Of a stretch of 64,000 nt of DNA, positions 1 through 8,825 are shown in pieces (positions within the stretch are counted from its first letter, which is position 1; every line of letters begins with the position of its first letter). Made by a program: the position numbers and the translations under genes. The stretch lies in contig NZ_CP099399.1 of NCBI RefSeq assembly GCF_024721175.1, positions 4,258,501 to 4,322,500 of the forward strand, written 5' to 3'. The notes under the pieces are model-generated. The model worked only from the letters and a program-made list of their open reading frames with translations. It had not been told where the DNA came from and searched no databases. This DNA comes from Rhizobium sp. Pop5. GTDB taxonomy: Bacteria; Pseudomonadota; Alphaproteobacteria; Rhizobiales; Rhizobiaceae.

Positions 1-668
1 AGCACGAGGTCGCCAGGATTCGTCAGCGGCGCGACGTGTTTGTAGCGGGCGAGGCGCTCTTCGGCGCGGTCGAGATGCAGCGCATAGGCACCCGTTTTGC
101 CGGCGCCGGCATCATCTTCGTAAACGGGAACCAAACCTTCAGCATGCGAGCCTTCGGCAATCTGTACCGGCCCCATGTCCTGCGTGACCGGCAGAAGCGG
201 CGTCCAGAAGACGACGCCGTCGACGCTGCGCAGCTGGCCGGGAAATTCCTGATGCCATTGAGCGCGGAACTTTTCTTCCCCCGGATTGTCGATGCGGATG
301 CCGTAGCCGCCGGCGGCAATGCCCGGAACGCTGTCCGGACGCAGTGCCTTGAAGGCTTCGTCATTGGCGATGTTGGTGACGAGGCGCATGAAGGCGGGGA
401 TCTGCTTTATCGCGTCATAGACCTCGCCGCCCCATGAGCGGTCTTTGGCAATCAGCTTCGGATAGGCGATTGTCATGGCGTCATGCGTGGTTTCGGTCGG
501 GGCGTCGACGCCGTACTTCCTGCAGATCACTTCAAGGATCTGGCGGATGCCTTCCTGGATCGGCGCGATGTCGGCGGCCGGATCATAGAAGCCCCGCATG
601 ACGAGGTAGCCCCGGGTACCAAAATCAGCGCGCAGGCTCTCAGTGATCGTTGCGTTTGCGTTTGTCAT
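1..668 (-). CDS. Phytanoyl-CoA dioxygenase (PhyH) family protein, C-terminus beyond window
   Basis: Probable Fe(II)/2-oxoglutarate-dependent oxygenase. The visible 222 residues contain a WHQE segment near residue 146, which fits the HxD/E iron-binding motif of PhyH proteins, then conserved turns such as VVFWTPLLP and AEGSH. The first carboxylate ligand would be Glu, not the commoner Asp. The start ATG overlaps the stop of the WbqC-like gene by 4 bases, so it is the last visible member of the sugar operon and probably hydroxylates or trims a sugar or lipid precursor. The reading frame is still open at base 1, so the C-terminal iron histidine is not seen. Family call is good; substrate is unknown. 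Confidence 0.8.
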   Translation of the reverse strand, partial: MTNANATITESLRADFGTRGYLVMRGFYDPAADIAPIQEGIRQILEVICRKYGVDAPTETTHDAMTIAYPKLIAKDRSWGGEVYDAIKQIPAFMRLVTNIANDEAFKALRPDSVPGIAAGGYGIRIDNPGEEKFRAQWHQEFPGQLRSVDGVVFWTPLLPVTQDMGPVQIAEGSHAEGLVPVYEDDAGAGKTGAYALHLDRAEERLARYKHVAPLTNPGDLV

Positions 669-1390
669 GATGTGACCGTTTCCTCCTTTAGGAAGTCTTG
701 CCACGCTACCGTGGCCGGGATGAGACAGTTACGCGCCTCTGGGCCCACTCGGGCGATGAGATCAAGCACGGAAACATAGGGGGTGAACGTGCCAATTGGT
801 TGAGGCCAGGGCGCGCGGCTATAGTTCATGTATTCCACATGCACCCCGGCGCGTTCGAAGGCCGTGTGGTCGAGATAATTCGCCGCGCCGTGACCTGTGA
901 GATAGCGGGTGCCGCTGGCCTTCAGCACGATATCGAGCACCCGCTGCCAAGAGGTGCCCTCGACGTTCATCTCGCTGGTCTTCTCGATCTTCCGGTTCTC
1001 GCCAATGCCGAGATAGCGGGCGGGTTCCTCAATACTGGCGATCAGCAGCTCAAGTAGGGAGGAATGGCGATAGACGCTGTCGAAAATCGAAAGCGCGTCG
1101 TCGATGTAGGGTGCGCCAAGCAGCGATTGGCGCAGCAACGCGCGGTGGCTTGCTTTCCAGTCACCGCCCGCCGCAGTGAGTTCGGAAATCTTCTGAAAAC
1201 TACCCTTGCCGGCAAGCGGGATCGTCATCCAGCAACGGTCATTGCCGTGCAGAAGCTGAATGCGGTTGGTGAAACTGCCCTTCGAAAACTGCGTGTCGTC
1301 GAGATAAATATAGCCGTCGGCGATCATCAGCTGCTCAAAGAAGCCCGGCCACGGAAACAGCATCGGTTGGGTAATGACGACGGCAGTCAT
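665..1390 (-). CDS. WbqC-like family protein
   Basis: A 241-residue protein matching the WbqC-like family, found in polysaccharide and glycan-modification clusters and without a firmly known reaction. The N-terminus has the family pattern ITQPMLFPWPGFFEQ (residues 6-20), then an aspartate-rich turn (LDDTQF) and an NRIQLL segment. It starts one base after the stop of the GNAT gene upstream and overlaps the dioxygenase by 4 bases, so the three are translationally coupled. No signal peptide or membrane segment. WbqC proteins often neighbour aminotransferases and acyl- or glycine-transfer steps on amino sugars, which suits this operon, but that role is inference. Confidence 0.85.
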   Translation of the reverse strand: MTAVVITQPMLFPWPGFFEQLMIADGYIYLDDTQFSKGSFTNRIQLLHGNDRCWMTIPLAGKGSFQKISELTAAGGDWKASHRALLRQSLLGAPYIDDALSIFDSVYRHSSLLELLIASIEEPARYLGIGENRKIEKTSEMNVEGTSWQRVLDIVLKASGTRYLTGHGAANYLDHTAFERAGVHVEYMNYSRAPWPQPIGTFTPYVSVLDLIARVGPEARNCLIPATVAWQDFLKEETVTS

Positions 1391-1391
1391 G

Positions 1392-1934
1392 TCACTCGTC
1401 CTCCAGCCGTCGCTCGAACAGCATCACGTCGTGCGTCATGCCGTTGGCGTCGATGAAATGCGCTTCGAGAACACCCACCTCGCGATAGCCGAGCGATAGA
1501 TGCAGCCCGATGGAGGCGGCGTTGCCGATGTCGATTTCGGCCATCAGCTTGCGAAGGCCGAGCACACGGCAAGCATGGAGCCCAAGCTCGACAAGCGCCG
1601 CGCGTCCGAGCCCCAGGCCGCGTGCCTCCTCCGCCAGGACGATGCCGCCGTAGCCGAACGCGTTCCGGTGATGGACTTGGGCAATCTGCACATAACCGGC
1701 AGCCTTGCCGCCGTCCCGATTTTCGACAATGAGAAATGCTCCGCCTGCCTCGGTGCGCCGCCGTTCGATCCAGGCGTCGAGCGCCGCATCGTCGACCGCA
1801 TCAGGCACCGTCAACAGGAGCGACTGGAGCGCGCTGTCGCGCCGGAGCGAAAAGAGCAGCGGCCGGTCGCCATCCGTTACTGGGCGCAGTCGGACCGACG
1901 CCTGACACGGAGCATGGCGATGGTTCTCCATCAT
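1392..1934 (-). CDS. GNAT family N-acetyltransferase
   Basis: An acetyl-CoA-dependent acyltransferase of about 180 residues. The fold signature is visible as a beta-strand followed by the acetyl-CoA pyrophosphate loop EEARGLGLGRAAL, and near the C-terminus the GNAT motif B region (NAASIGLHLSLGYREVG). I place the start at the ATG whose last base pair joins the upstream stop (ATGA overlap); an ATG 12 bases further upstream lies inside the CmcI-like gene and is less likely. In this operon, downstream of a sugar aminotransferase, N-acylation of an aminodeoxysugar is the natural guess, but the substrate cannot be read from sequence. Confidence 0.85.
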   Translation of the reverse strand: MMENHRHAPCQASVRLRPVTDGDRPLLFSLRRDSALQSLLLTVPDAVDDAALDAWIERRRTEAGGAFLIVENRDGGKAAGYVQIAQVHHRNAFGYGGIVLAEEARGLGLGRAALVELGLHACRVLGLRKLMAEIDIGNAASIGLHLSLGYREVGVLEAHFIDANGMTHDVMLFERRLEDE

Positions 1935-2683
1935 CCCCGGACACACCTGATGTAACCGCCCGGCGAGCTGGAAAGCACCAGCTTGCCGTTCAGTACTTCG
2001 TCAGTTTCGAAACGGTCGGTTTCCTTGAGATAAGCATTGAGCGCCGCGTAGGGCTCGTCTCCCGGATACCAGATCTTCGAACGCTTGGTCGGCGTCTGCG
2101 ACATGTCTCCGCGGCCGAGCAGCGTATCGGCGACGACGACATACTGGCCCTCGGTGACCAGCGGACCGTAGCAGCGCAGCTCATCGAGCACGTGGTCACG
2201 GCTATGGTCGCTGTCGAGAACGATCATGACGGAGGCGCCGGCCGGGATTTCGGCCTTGACCTTGGCAAGCGTCTCGGCCGTCGTTGACGGACCTTCAATC
2301 AGTGTGATCAACGGCGAGAGCGGGTGTTTCTCGATGGAATCGCGGTTATGGGCGCGGATGTCGATGTCGACTCCGATTACCTTGCCCTTGCCGATCACCT
2401 TCAAAAGCGAAGCCATGAAGATCATCGAGCCGCCGCGAGCTACGCCCGTCTCGATGATGACGTCGGGCTTGGTATTCCAGATGACTTCCTGGGTGGCCAT
2501 CACGTCGGCTGGCATCTGGATGATCGGAACGCCCATCCAAGACCAGAGATAGGCGTAATCATACTTGTCGAGTGTCACAAGCGTGTTCAGCGCCTGCTGG
2601 AAGGCATCTTCGTCCTTGCCGAGCGCGAGAGCCATTTCGCGCTTGCGGGCTTCGAATTCGAGGCGATCGTCCATGGTGGTCAT
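1931..2683 (-). CDS. CmcI/rhamnosyl O-methyltransferase-type protein
   Basis: A 250-residue protein of the cephalosporin hydroxylase/CmcI family (PF04989 type), which in practice are SAM-dependent methyltransferases, including rhamnosyl O-methyltransferases. The SAM loop is ETGVARGGS at residues 78-86, the acidic strand GVDIDIR at 104-110, and the metal/active-site region LDSDHSRDHV at 156-165. It sits 29 bases after the aminotransferase and overlaps the GNAT gene by 4 bases. Probable job: O-methylation of a sugar made by this operon. Which hydroxyl is methylated is not predictable. Confidence 0.8.
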   Translation of the reverse strand: MTTMDDRLEFEARKREMALALGKDEDAFQQALNTLVTLDKYDYAYLWSWMGVPIIQMPADVMATQEVIWNTKPDVIIETGVARGGSMIFMASLLKVIGKGKVIGVDIDIRAHNRDSIEKHPLSPLITLIEGPSTTAETLAKVKAEIPAGASVMIVLDSDHSRDHVLDELRCYGPLVTEGQYVVVADTLLGRGDMSQTPTKRSKIWYPGDEPYAALNAYLKETDRFETDEVLNGKLVLSSSPGGYIRCVRG

Positions 2684-2712
2684 AACTCTGAAACCTTCTG
2701 TCTATTCTGCGC

Positions 2713-3861
2713 TCAGGCCGACTGGCGGAGGTGAACGGCGCTGTTGTCCTGATGGCTGCGGACCACCGAGGTCAGCGTTTCCGCCACGCGATCGATATCG
2801 GCCTCGCTCATGTCATGGTAGCTCGGCAGGTTGATCGCTCGCTCCGGAATGCTCCAGGCGTTGATGTTGGCCGGCTTTTCTTCGAACATCGAAAGGCTGG
2901 AAAGCGGGTGGAAGAAGACGCGTGCATCGATATTGGCGGCTTCGAAGGCCTGCTGCAGCATTTCGCGGGTGATGCCTGTGGCAGGATGGAAGACTGCCGT
3001 CGGCATCCACGCGCCGTTGATCGTGCCCGTATATTCCGGGTTCATGCTGATGCCGTTAAGCGTCGAGAGGCGCACCATATAGGCGGCGAGAATTTCCCGC
3101 TTGCGGGCGACGAGCTCCTCGATGCGCTCCAGCTGGGCGCAGCCGATCGCCGCCTGGACGTTAGACATCTTGTATTTGAATCCGATGGCGTCCGGCCAGA
3201 ACTGTTTCTTCTGACTGCGGGCCCGGCCGTGGTTGCTGAGCGTCAGCACCTTTTCGTAGAGATCGGCGTCGCTGGTGACGAACATGCCGCCTTCGCCAGT
3301 CGTCAGGGTCTTGGTGCCATGGAAGGAGAAGGTGCCGAAGGTGCCGATCGAGCCGGCGCGGCGGCCGTGCCAGACCGAACCGATCGCCTCGGCCGCGTCT
3401 TCGATCACGGGGATACCGGTGCGTTTGCCGATCTCGATCAGTGCATCCATGTTGCAGAGATTGCCGTAGATGTGCGTGGCGATGATCGCCTTGGTGCGCG
3501 GCGTGATGCTGTGTTCGACAGCAGCGGGATCGATGCACCATGTATCGGGCAGAACGTCGACGAAGACGGGGCTTGCGCCGAGATGCATGATGGGCGCCGC
3601 CGTCGCTACCCAGTTTGTATCGGCAAGGATCACCTCGTCGCCGGGGCCGATGCCGAGTGCGGCAAGCCCCATATGCATCGCGCCGGTGCAGCTCGATGTC
3701 GCGATCGCAAAGCCGCTGCCGAGATAGGCGCCGAATTCCCGCTCGAAGCGATTGATGTAATCGTAGCAGCGCGCGCCCCAGCCGTTTGCGGCCGCGTCGG
3801 CGGCATAACCGGTTTCCAGCGCGGTGATCGATGGTTTGGTGTAGAATATCCTGTTCGTCAT
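2713..3861 (-). CDS. DegT/DnrJ/EryC1/StrS family sugar aminotransferase
   Basis: PLP-dependent aminotransferase of 382 residues, the normal length for nucleotide-sugar aminotransferases. The PLP-binding aspartate is in IEDAAEAIG (Asp155) and the Schiff-base lysine is Lys184 in SFHGTKTLTTGEGG. The family pattern TSSCTGAMHMGLAALGIGPGDEV is clear at residues 55-77. It normally transfers amino nitrogen from glutamate to a keto-sugar, here probably the 4-keto intermediate from the CDP-glucose dehydratase branch or its methylated form. A 123-base gap separates it from the glycosyltransferase, and a separate promoter there is possible. Confidence 0.88.
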   Translation of the reverse strand: MTNRIFYTKPSITALETGYAADAAANGWGARCYDYINRFEREFGAYLGSGFAIATSSCTGAMHMGLAALGIGPGDEVILADTNWVATAAPIMHLGASPVFVDVLPDTWCIDPAAVEHSITPRTKAIIATHIYGNLCNMDALIEIGKRTGIPVIEDAAEAIGSVWHGRRAGSIGTFGTFSFHGTKTLTTGEGGMFVTSDADLYEKVLTLSNHGRARSQKKQFWPDAIGFKYKMSNVQAAIGCAQLERIEELVARKREILAAYMVRLSTLNGISMNPEYTGTINGAWMPTAVFHPATGITREMLQQAFEAANIDARVFFHPLSSLSMFEEKPANINAWSIPERAINLPSYHDMSEADIDRVAETLTSVVRSHQDNSAVHLRQSA

Positions 3862-3984
3862 GCCTTATTCTCTTGAGATGAGGGCCTGGAACTCGCAAAG
3901 CCGGGGCACATTATAATTGACTAACGCGTGAAACTGGCGCGAGGCTTAGCGTTGGCACCGCAGCGCTCCGCGCGGGCATTCACC

Positions 3985-5229
3985 TCAGATGATCACGTGC
4001 TGGATCAGGTCCCGCTCGCTAAAGATAAGGTTCGGCTTGTAGCCGAGTGCGACGAATTCGCTGTGGCGCGCCGCGTCGGCGATAAAAACAGCCGTGTGCT
4101 TCGTGCGTGCGGCATCATGGCCCGCCGCTTCCTCGATGACATCAACCTCCGTCGGCAGGCCGAGACCCCGCAGCATCTCCTCGATCGAGCGCCTGTCGGC
4201 GACGCCGCTCAGCATCAGCCGGCTGACGCCCTCGGTTGCGCCGACTTGATAGGCAAGTGTCTGGATCGCCACCATCAGCGGCAGCGAATCGCGGATATGA
4301 ATGACCTCGGGATGGTCGGGCATGCCGCCGATCGCCAGGCGGGTATAAAGCTCGTAGGCCTTGATGAAATCCTTCCGTTGCGCCCAGAAGCGGAACGCGA
4401 CGGCCATGCGGTTGAGCGTGAAGACCTTGCAGAGATCCTCGAAGACGACGCGGGCTTCGCGAGTCGTGGCAAGGTTGCCGCGCTTGGAGCCGATGTAGAG
4501 GAAATATTCGAGGCCGCCGCGATATTTGTCCCAGGAGGTCATGACGTCGTCATTGCCGGCCTGCTGACGGTTCGGCGCGATAGAGGAAACGGCGACAGAG
4601 CGGTAGAATGGCTGTTTCAGGAAGGCGACGGCCCCCTGCTCGAGGAAATGCGCGAGATAGGAGAAGGCCCAGAAGCAGAAATCGCGTGGGACCCAGGAAG
4701 ACCGTAGCGCCGAGGCGCGATAGATGCCGATCTCCGGGAAGATATGGCGCTCGCAGATGAACTGGAACACGGCCGCAAAATTGCGCTGCTCGAACTTGAT
4801 GTTCTGATCGATTGTATAGAATTGATGGAGATCGCGATCAGCGACCTCGTCGTAGAAGTACCAAGGGGCGTGGCAGGCGGCGACATCGGGATTGGCGTCC
4901 AGATAGGCCATCGCTGCCTCGACGCCGCTCGGGACCAGGAAATCGTCGTCGGCAAGGTAGATCGAATATTCACCGACCGCATGATGAAAGGCGCAGGCGA
5001 GGTTCGGGCCTGAGCCCCCATTAACGGCGCGGCGGTGATAGTGGATCGGCAGCCCCTTGGCGATGAATTCCTCAACGAGCTGGGTCGTATTGTCAGTCGA
5101 AGCGTTGTCCGAAATGACGATCTCGTATGGAAAGCTGAAATTATATGTCTTGCAGTGCTCGAGCGCGTTTCGCAAATAGGCTTCGCGATTATAAGTCGGG
5201 ATGCAGATGCTGAGTTTGATGCCGCTCAA
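3985..5229 (-). CDS. Family 2 glycosyltransferase with extra C-terminal region
   Basis: Cytoplasmic GT-A glycosyltransferase. The N-terminus is a textbook family 2 domain: LSICIPTYNREAYL at residues 6-19, VISDNASTDNT at 38-48, and the metal/nucleotide motif ADDD at 93-96. At 414 residues it is longer than the catalytic domain; the last 120 or so residues contain an alpha/beta-like stretch (MLSGVADRR, HTAVFIADAARH) that I cannot assign. No membrane segments. Its start overlaps the epimerase stop by 4 bases, tying it to sugar synthesis. It probably adds the operon's deoxysugar, or its acceptor partner, to a lipid-linked glycan. Confidence 0.85.
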   Translation of the reverse strand: MSGIKLSICIPTYNREAYLRNALEHCKTYNFSFPYEIVISDNASTDNTTQLVEEFIAKGLPIHYHRRAVNGGSGPNLACAFHHAVGEYSIYLADDDFLVPSGVEAAMAYLDANPDVAACHAPWYFYDEVADRDLHQFYTIDQNIKFEQRNFAAVFQFICERHIFPEIGIYRASALRSSWVPRDFCFWAFSYLAHFLEQGAVAFLKQPFYRSVAVSSIAPNRQQAGNDDVMTSWDKYRGGLEYFLYIGSKRGNLATTREARVVFEDLCKVFTLNRMAVAFRFWAQRKDFIKAYELYTRLAIGGMPDHPEVIHIRDSLPLMVAIQTLAYQVGATEGVSRLMLSGVADRRSIEEMLRGLGLPTEVDVIEEAAGHDAARTKHTAVFIADAARHSEFVALGYKPNLIFSERDLIQHVII

Positions 5230-5768
5230 AGGCTTGTCTCCTGGCTGTAGCTCTCAAGCGCGGCGTCGCGCTCGCTGATGACGCTCGGCATAAACGGCCA
5301 GGCGATGGAAAAGGCGGGATCGTCCCAGCGGACACCGCGGGCAAGTTCCGGTACGTAGACTTCCGACATCTGGTAGAAGAGTTCGCAATCGTCTTCGAGC
5401 GTCAGGAAGCCGTGCGCGCAGCCGGCGGGTATGTAGAAGGCGTTGCGGCGGGTCGCATCGAGTTCGGCCGAGGCCCATTTGAGATAGGTCGGCGAATCCC
5501 GTCTGAGATCGAGCGCCACGTCGAAAACCTTGCCGCGCGTGGCGCGCACCAGCTTGATCTCCGGCCGGGGGGCGGCCTGGTAGTGCATGCCGCGCAAGGT
5601 GCCGCGCTTGTGGTTCTGCGAGACGTTGCATTGCGGATACACAGGCACGAGACCATGGTCTGCAAACGTCTTGGCGTCGAATGTCCGCGCAAACAGACCC
5701 CGTTCGTCGGCGCGCGCGTCGACTTCCACGACGAAGGCACCCGAGACCGCGGTCGGAACGAACTTCAT
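5226..5768 (-). CDS. dTDP-4-dehydrorhamnose 3,5-epimerase (RmlC) family protein
   Basis: Cupin-fold sugar epimerase of 180 residues, standard for RmlC. Catalytic and binding residues are visible: His62 in RGMHYQ, Lys72 in EIKLVR, the His pair region PAGCAHGF at 115-122, and tyrosines in FYQMSEVYVPE (131-141). The WDDP motif near residue 148 is also present. RmlC acts on dTDP-linked 4-keto-6-deoxyhexoses, but here the only sugar-activation genes make CDP-sugars, so a CDP-linked, C-methylated keto-sugar is the more likely substrate. Overlaps both neighbours by 4 bases. Confidence 0.85.
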   Translation of the reverse strand: MKFVPTAVSGAFVVEVDARADERGLFARTFDAKTFADHGLVPVYPQCNVSQNHKRGTLRGMHYQAAPRPEIKLVRATRGKVFDVALDLRRDSPTYLKWASAELDATRRNAFYIPAGCAHGFLTLEDDCELFYQMSEVYVPELARGVRWDDPAFSIAWPFMPSVISERDAALESYSQETSL

Positions 5769-7000
5769 CCGATCACCGTCAGTTCCGGCACTGCCACGGC
5801 AAAGCGTCCGCCCCAGGCGCCGACCCTGCTGTTGGCCGCCACTACTTCGTTCTTGATGTTCCAGGGCAGGATGAGAATGTAGTCCGGCCGCGTCTCGTCC
5901 ATCTTTTCCGGCGCGTAGATCGGCAGCTTGCTGCCCGGCAGGAAATGGCCCTGCTTGTGCGGGTTGCGGTCGACGACGTAATCGATGAGGTCGGTGCCGA
6001 CTCCGCAGAAATTCAGGAGCGTATTGCCTTTGGCGGCGGCGCCATAGGCAGCGACCTTCTTGCCGCGGCGTTTGGCGTCCGCGAGGAAGGCGAGTAGGCC
6101 ATCCTTGATCGGCGCCACGCGGCTCTGGAAAGCCTCGTAAATCTCGACCTTGTCAAAGCCGGCCGCGGCCTCGTCGGCGCGAACCTTGGCAAGGCCGTGG
6201 CCGACTGCGTGAGTCGTGGACGTCGCACGGCAGGCAAGCACACGGAGACTTCCGCCATGGGTCGGCAGTTCTTCCACGTCGAAGACCTTGAGGCCGTGCG
6301 CCGCAAAGACTTTTTCGACCGCCAGCAGCGACAGATAGTAGAAATGCTCGTGGTAGACAGTGTCGAACTGGATGTTTTCTATCAGTTGCAGCAGGTGCGG
6401 GAATTCGACGCTGACGACGCCATCCGGCTTTAATACGGCCGAGAGCCCGCCAACGAAGTCGTTGATGTCGGGCACATGCGCCAGCACATTGTTGCCGATG
6501 ACGATGTCGGCGGCAAGGCCACGAGAGACGAGATCTGCCGCCGTTTCCTTGCCGAAGAAGCGCGCTTCCGTGGGAACGCCAATCTGTCGTGCCACTTCTG
6601 CGACGTTCTCTGCGGGCTCGATGCCGAGCACCGGTACGCCTGCCTCGACGAAATGCTTCAGCAGATAGCCATCATTGCTCGCTACCTCGATCACTTGCGA
6701 TGCTTCATCGAGGCCGAAGCGCTGACGCGCCATGACGGTAAACTGGCGGGCGTGCTCCACCCAGCTGTCGCTGTAGGAGGAGAAATAGGCATAGTGGCTG
6801 AAGATATCCTCCGGCGGGACAAAGGCATCGGCCTGCACCAGCCAGCATTGCGAGCAGACGAAGGCCCGCAGCGGATAAGACGGCTCGGGCTGCTTGAGCT
6901 GCTCCTCGGTCAGATAGGCATTGGCGAGCGGCGTCGAGCCCAGGTCGACAAAACGATGCATAAGCGGAGTGTTGCAGAACCGGCAATTATGCGCTGTCAT
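5765..7000 (-). CDS. NDP-hexose C-methyltransferase-type SAM methyltransferase
   Basis: 411-residue enzyme with the three-part layout of sugar C-methyltransferases of the TylC3 type: an N-terminal zinc-binding domain (Cys6-x2-Cys9 and Cys49-x2-Cys52), a central Rossmann SAM domain with VIEVASNDGYLL at residues 103-114, and a C-terminal Methyltransf_14-like domain ending in a GAAAKGNTLLNF segment. Such enzymes methylate a keto-deoxysugar carbon next to the ketone, usually C3. Placed directly after the CDP-glucose 4,6-dehydratase and before the epimerase, it probably makes a 3-C-methyl-4-keto-6-deoxyhexose. The exact carbon is inferred from the family. Confidence 0.85.
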   Translation of the reverse strand: MTAHNCRFCNTPLMHRFVDLGSTPLANAYLTEEQLKQPEPSYPLRAFVCSQCWLVQADAFVPPEDIFSHYAYFSSYSDSWVEHARQFTVMARQRFGLDEASQVIEVASNDGYLLKHFVEAGVPVLGIEPAENVAEVARQIGVPTEARFFGKETAADLVSRGLAADIVIGNNVLAHVPDINDFVGGLSAVLKPDGVVSVEFPHLLQLIENIQFDTVYHEHFYYLSLLAVEKVFAAHGLKVFDVEELPTHGGSLRVLACRATSTTHAVGHGLAKVRADEAAAGFDKVEIYEAFQSRVAPIKDGLLAFLADAKRRGKKVAAYGAAAKGNTLLNFCGVGTDLIDYVVDRNPHKQGHFLPGSKLPIYAPEKMDETRPDYILILPWNIKNEVVAANSRVGAWGGRFAVAVPELTVIG

Positions 7001-8061
7001 GATAATGTTTCCTCATAAGCCGCGATCTGGCCGAGCGAGAAGGCGCGCATGTCGGCGTCCTCGCGGTTGGCCTTGTACCAGGCGGCTGTCCAGTCGATTG
7101 TCTGCTGCAGGTTGAGGCGTGGGCGCCAGCCGATGGCCGAGAATGCCAGAGCCGAACTCAAGGTAAGAGCAGGCGCTTCCGGCAGATGTTCTCCCGGCGC
7201 CGGCTTCCAGACGTCGTTCACGCCGTGGGCAAGGCCAAGCGCTTCCGCAAGTTCGGAAACCGTCGCGAAACTCTGAGGGTCCGGGCCGAAATTGAGGGCT
7301 TCGGGCAATTCCTCTTGGCGCGAAAGCGTCAGTGCTTCAGCGAAGGCGAGGTAACCGCCGAGGGGCTCCAGCACATGTTGCCAGGGGCGGATCGCTTCCG
7401 GATAGCGCAGCAGGATCGGCTGGCCGTTTTCGAAGGCGCGAATGAAATCCGGGATCAGCCGGTCCTTCGACCAGTCGCCGCCGCCGATGACATTGCCGGC
7501 GCGCACCGTCGCGACGCTGATGTCGCGCACCTTGAAGAAACTGTCCCGATAGCTCTGCACGACGAGCTCGGTGCAAGCCTTGGAGTTGGAGTAGGGGTCC
7601 TTGCCGCCGATCGTATCTGTCTCGACGAAAGGAATGCCGCTGCCGTTATTGGCATAGACCTTGTCGGAGGTGACGACGAGAACCGTCTTGACCGAGGGCG
7701 TTTCCCGCACCGCGTCAAGGACGTTCGCTGTTCCCATCACATTGGTCGCGAAGGTTTCGGTCGGATTTTCGTAGGAGCGCCGCACCAGCGCCTGCGCTGC
7801 CATGTGGATGACGATTTCAGGCTCGAAATCGATGAAATACGGCTTGAAAGCTGCCGTATCGCGGATGTCGGCGATGTGATGGCCGCGCCGATTCCAGGGC
7901 GCGAGCCGTTCATAGAGCGAGGGACTGGTTTCGGGTTCGAGCGAAACCGCGGCCACTTCCGCCCCGAGTTTTTCCAGCCACAACGAAAGCCAGGATCCCT
8001 TGAATCCCGTGTGTCCCGTCAGGAACACGCGCCGGCCATTCCAGAAGTCCGTCAGGCCCAT
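6997..8061 (-). CDS. rfbG: CDP-glucose 4,6-dehydratase
   Basis: Short-chain dehydrogenase-type nucleotide-sugar dehydratase that converts CDP-glucose to CDP-4-dehydro-6-deoxyglucose. The NAD-binding motif TGHTGFKGSW lies close to the N-terminus, the substrate loop MAAQALVRRSY is typical of RfbG, and the catalytic Tyr-x3-Lys is in PYSNSKACTE. The region GGGDWSKDRLIPD is diagnostic of the CDP-glucose enzyme. I chose the ATG inside the end of rfbF (overlap of 10 bases); a GTG three codons upstream is also possible. It feeds the keto-sugar to the methyltransferase, with which it overlaps by 4 bases. Confidence 0.93.
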   Translation of the reverse strand: MGLTDFWNGRRVFLTGHTGFKGSWLSLWLEKLGAEVAAVSLEPETSPSLYERLAPWNRRGHHIADIRDTAAFKPYFIDFEPEIVIHMAAQALVRRSYENPTETFATNVMGTANVLDAVRETPSVKTVLVVTSDKVYANNGSGIPFVETDTIGGKDPYSNSKACTELVVQSYRDSFFKVRDISVATVRAGNVIGGGDWSKDRLIPDFIRAFENGQPILLRYPEAIRPWQHVLEPLGGYLAFAEALTLSRQEELPEALNFGPDPQSFATVSELAEALGLAHGVNDVWKPAPGEHLPEAPALTLSSALAFSAIGWRPRLNLQQTIDWTAAWYKANREDADMRAFSLGQIAAYEETLS

Positions 8062-8825
8062 ATCTTCCACGGTGCCTTTCCGGAACTCCAGAGCTCCTCG
8101 AGCTGATGGCGCTCGCGGAGCGTATCCATTGGCTGCCAGAAGCCGTTATGACGGAACGCGGCCAGTTGCTTGTTGGCCGTCAGCCACTGCATCGGACCGG
8201 CTTCCCAGATCGTGTCGTCACCTTCGATGAGGTCGATCACCGAGGGGTGAAGCACGAAGAAGCCGCCATTGATACGTTGGCCGTTGTCCTTCGGCTTTTC
8301 AATGAAGGCGGTCACGACGTCGTTCTCGATGTTCGTTGCGCCAAAGCGGCCCGGAGGCGTCACCGCACACATCGTCGCCTTCAGTCCGTGGCTGCGATGG
8401 AATGCGATCTCCTCGGTGATGTCGATATCGGCGACGCCGTCGCCATAAGTCATGCAGAAGGGTTCGTTCGGGTTCAGATGGTCGCGGATGCGTCTGAGAC
8501 GGCCTCCCGTCATGGAGCTCATGCCGGTATCGACGACGGTCACGCGCCAGCTGGGCTTTGAGCCCTTGTGATACTCGACCGTGTTGGTGGCGAGATCGAC
8601 GGTGATGTCGCTGTGATGAAGGAAAAGGTTTACGAAATATTCCTTCAGCATATAGCCCTTGTAGCCGGCGCAGATGATGAAATCATTCAGGCCGTGATGG
8701 GCATAGATGTTCATGATGTGCCAGAGGATCGGCTTTTCGCCAATCTCGACTAGTGGCTTGGGGCGCACCGTTGTTTCCTCGGCGAGGCGCGATCCCAGAC
8801 CACCGGCGAGAATTACGACTTTCAT
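8052..8825 (-). CDS. rfbF: Glucose-1-phosphate cytidylyltransferase
   Basis: Makes CDP-glucose from CTP and glucose-1-phosphate, the first committed step of the operon. The nucleotidyltransferase signature is at the very N-terminus (ILAGGLGSRLAEET at residues 5-18, then RPKPLVEIG), and the characteristic TYGDGVADIDI segment, with its catalytic aspartates, lies near the middle. The 257-residue length is normal for RfbF. It is the first gene of the minus-strand operon, so its promoter should lie in the intergenic region above it. Followed by overlapping rfbG. Confidence 0.93.
   Translation of the reverse strand: MKVVILAGGLGSRLAEETTVRPKPLVEIGEKPILWHIMNIYAHHGLNDFIICAGYKGYMLKEYFVNLFLHHSDITVDLATNTVEYHKGSKPSWRVTVVDTGMSSMTGGRLRRIRDHLNPNEPFCMTYGDGVADIDITEEIAFHRSHGLKATMCAVTPPGRFGATNIENDVVTAFIEKPKDNGQRINGGFFVLHPSVIDLIEGDDTIWEAGPMQWLTANKQLAAFRHNGFWQPMDTLRERHQLEELWSSGKAPWKIWA

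Noticed and set aside
2731..3876. Long open plus-strand frame opposite the DegT aminotransferase
   Set aside because: Codon-bias shadow; the minus strand carries all PLP motifs.
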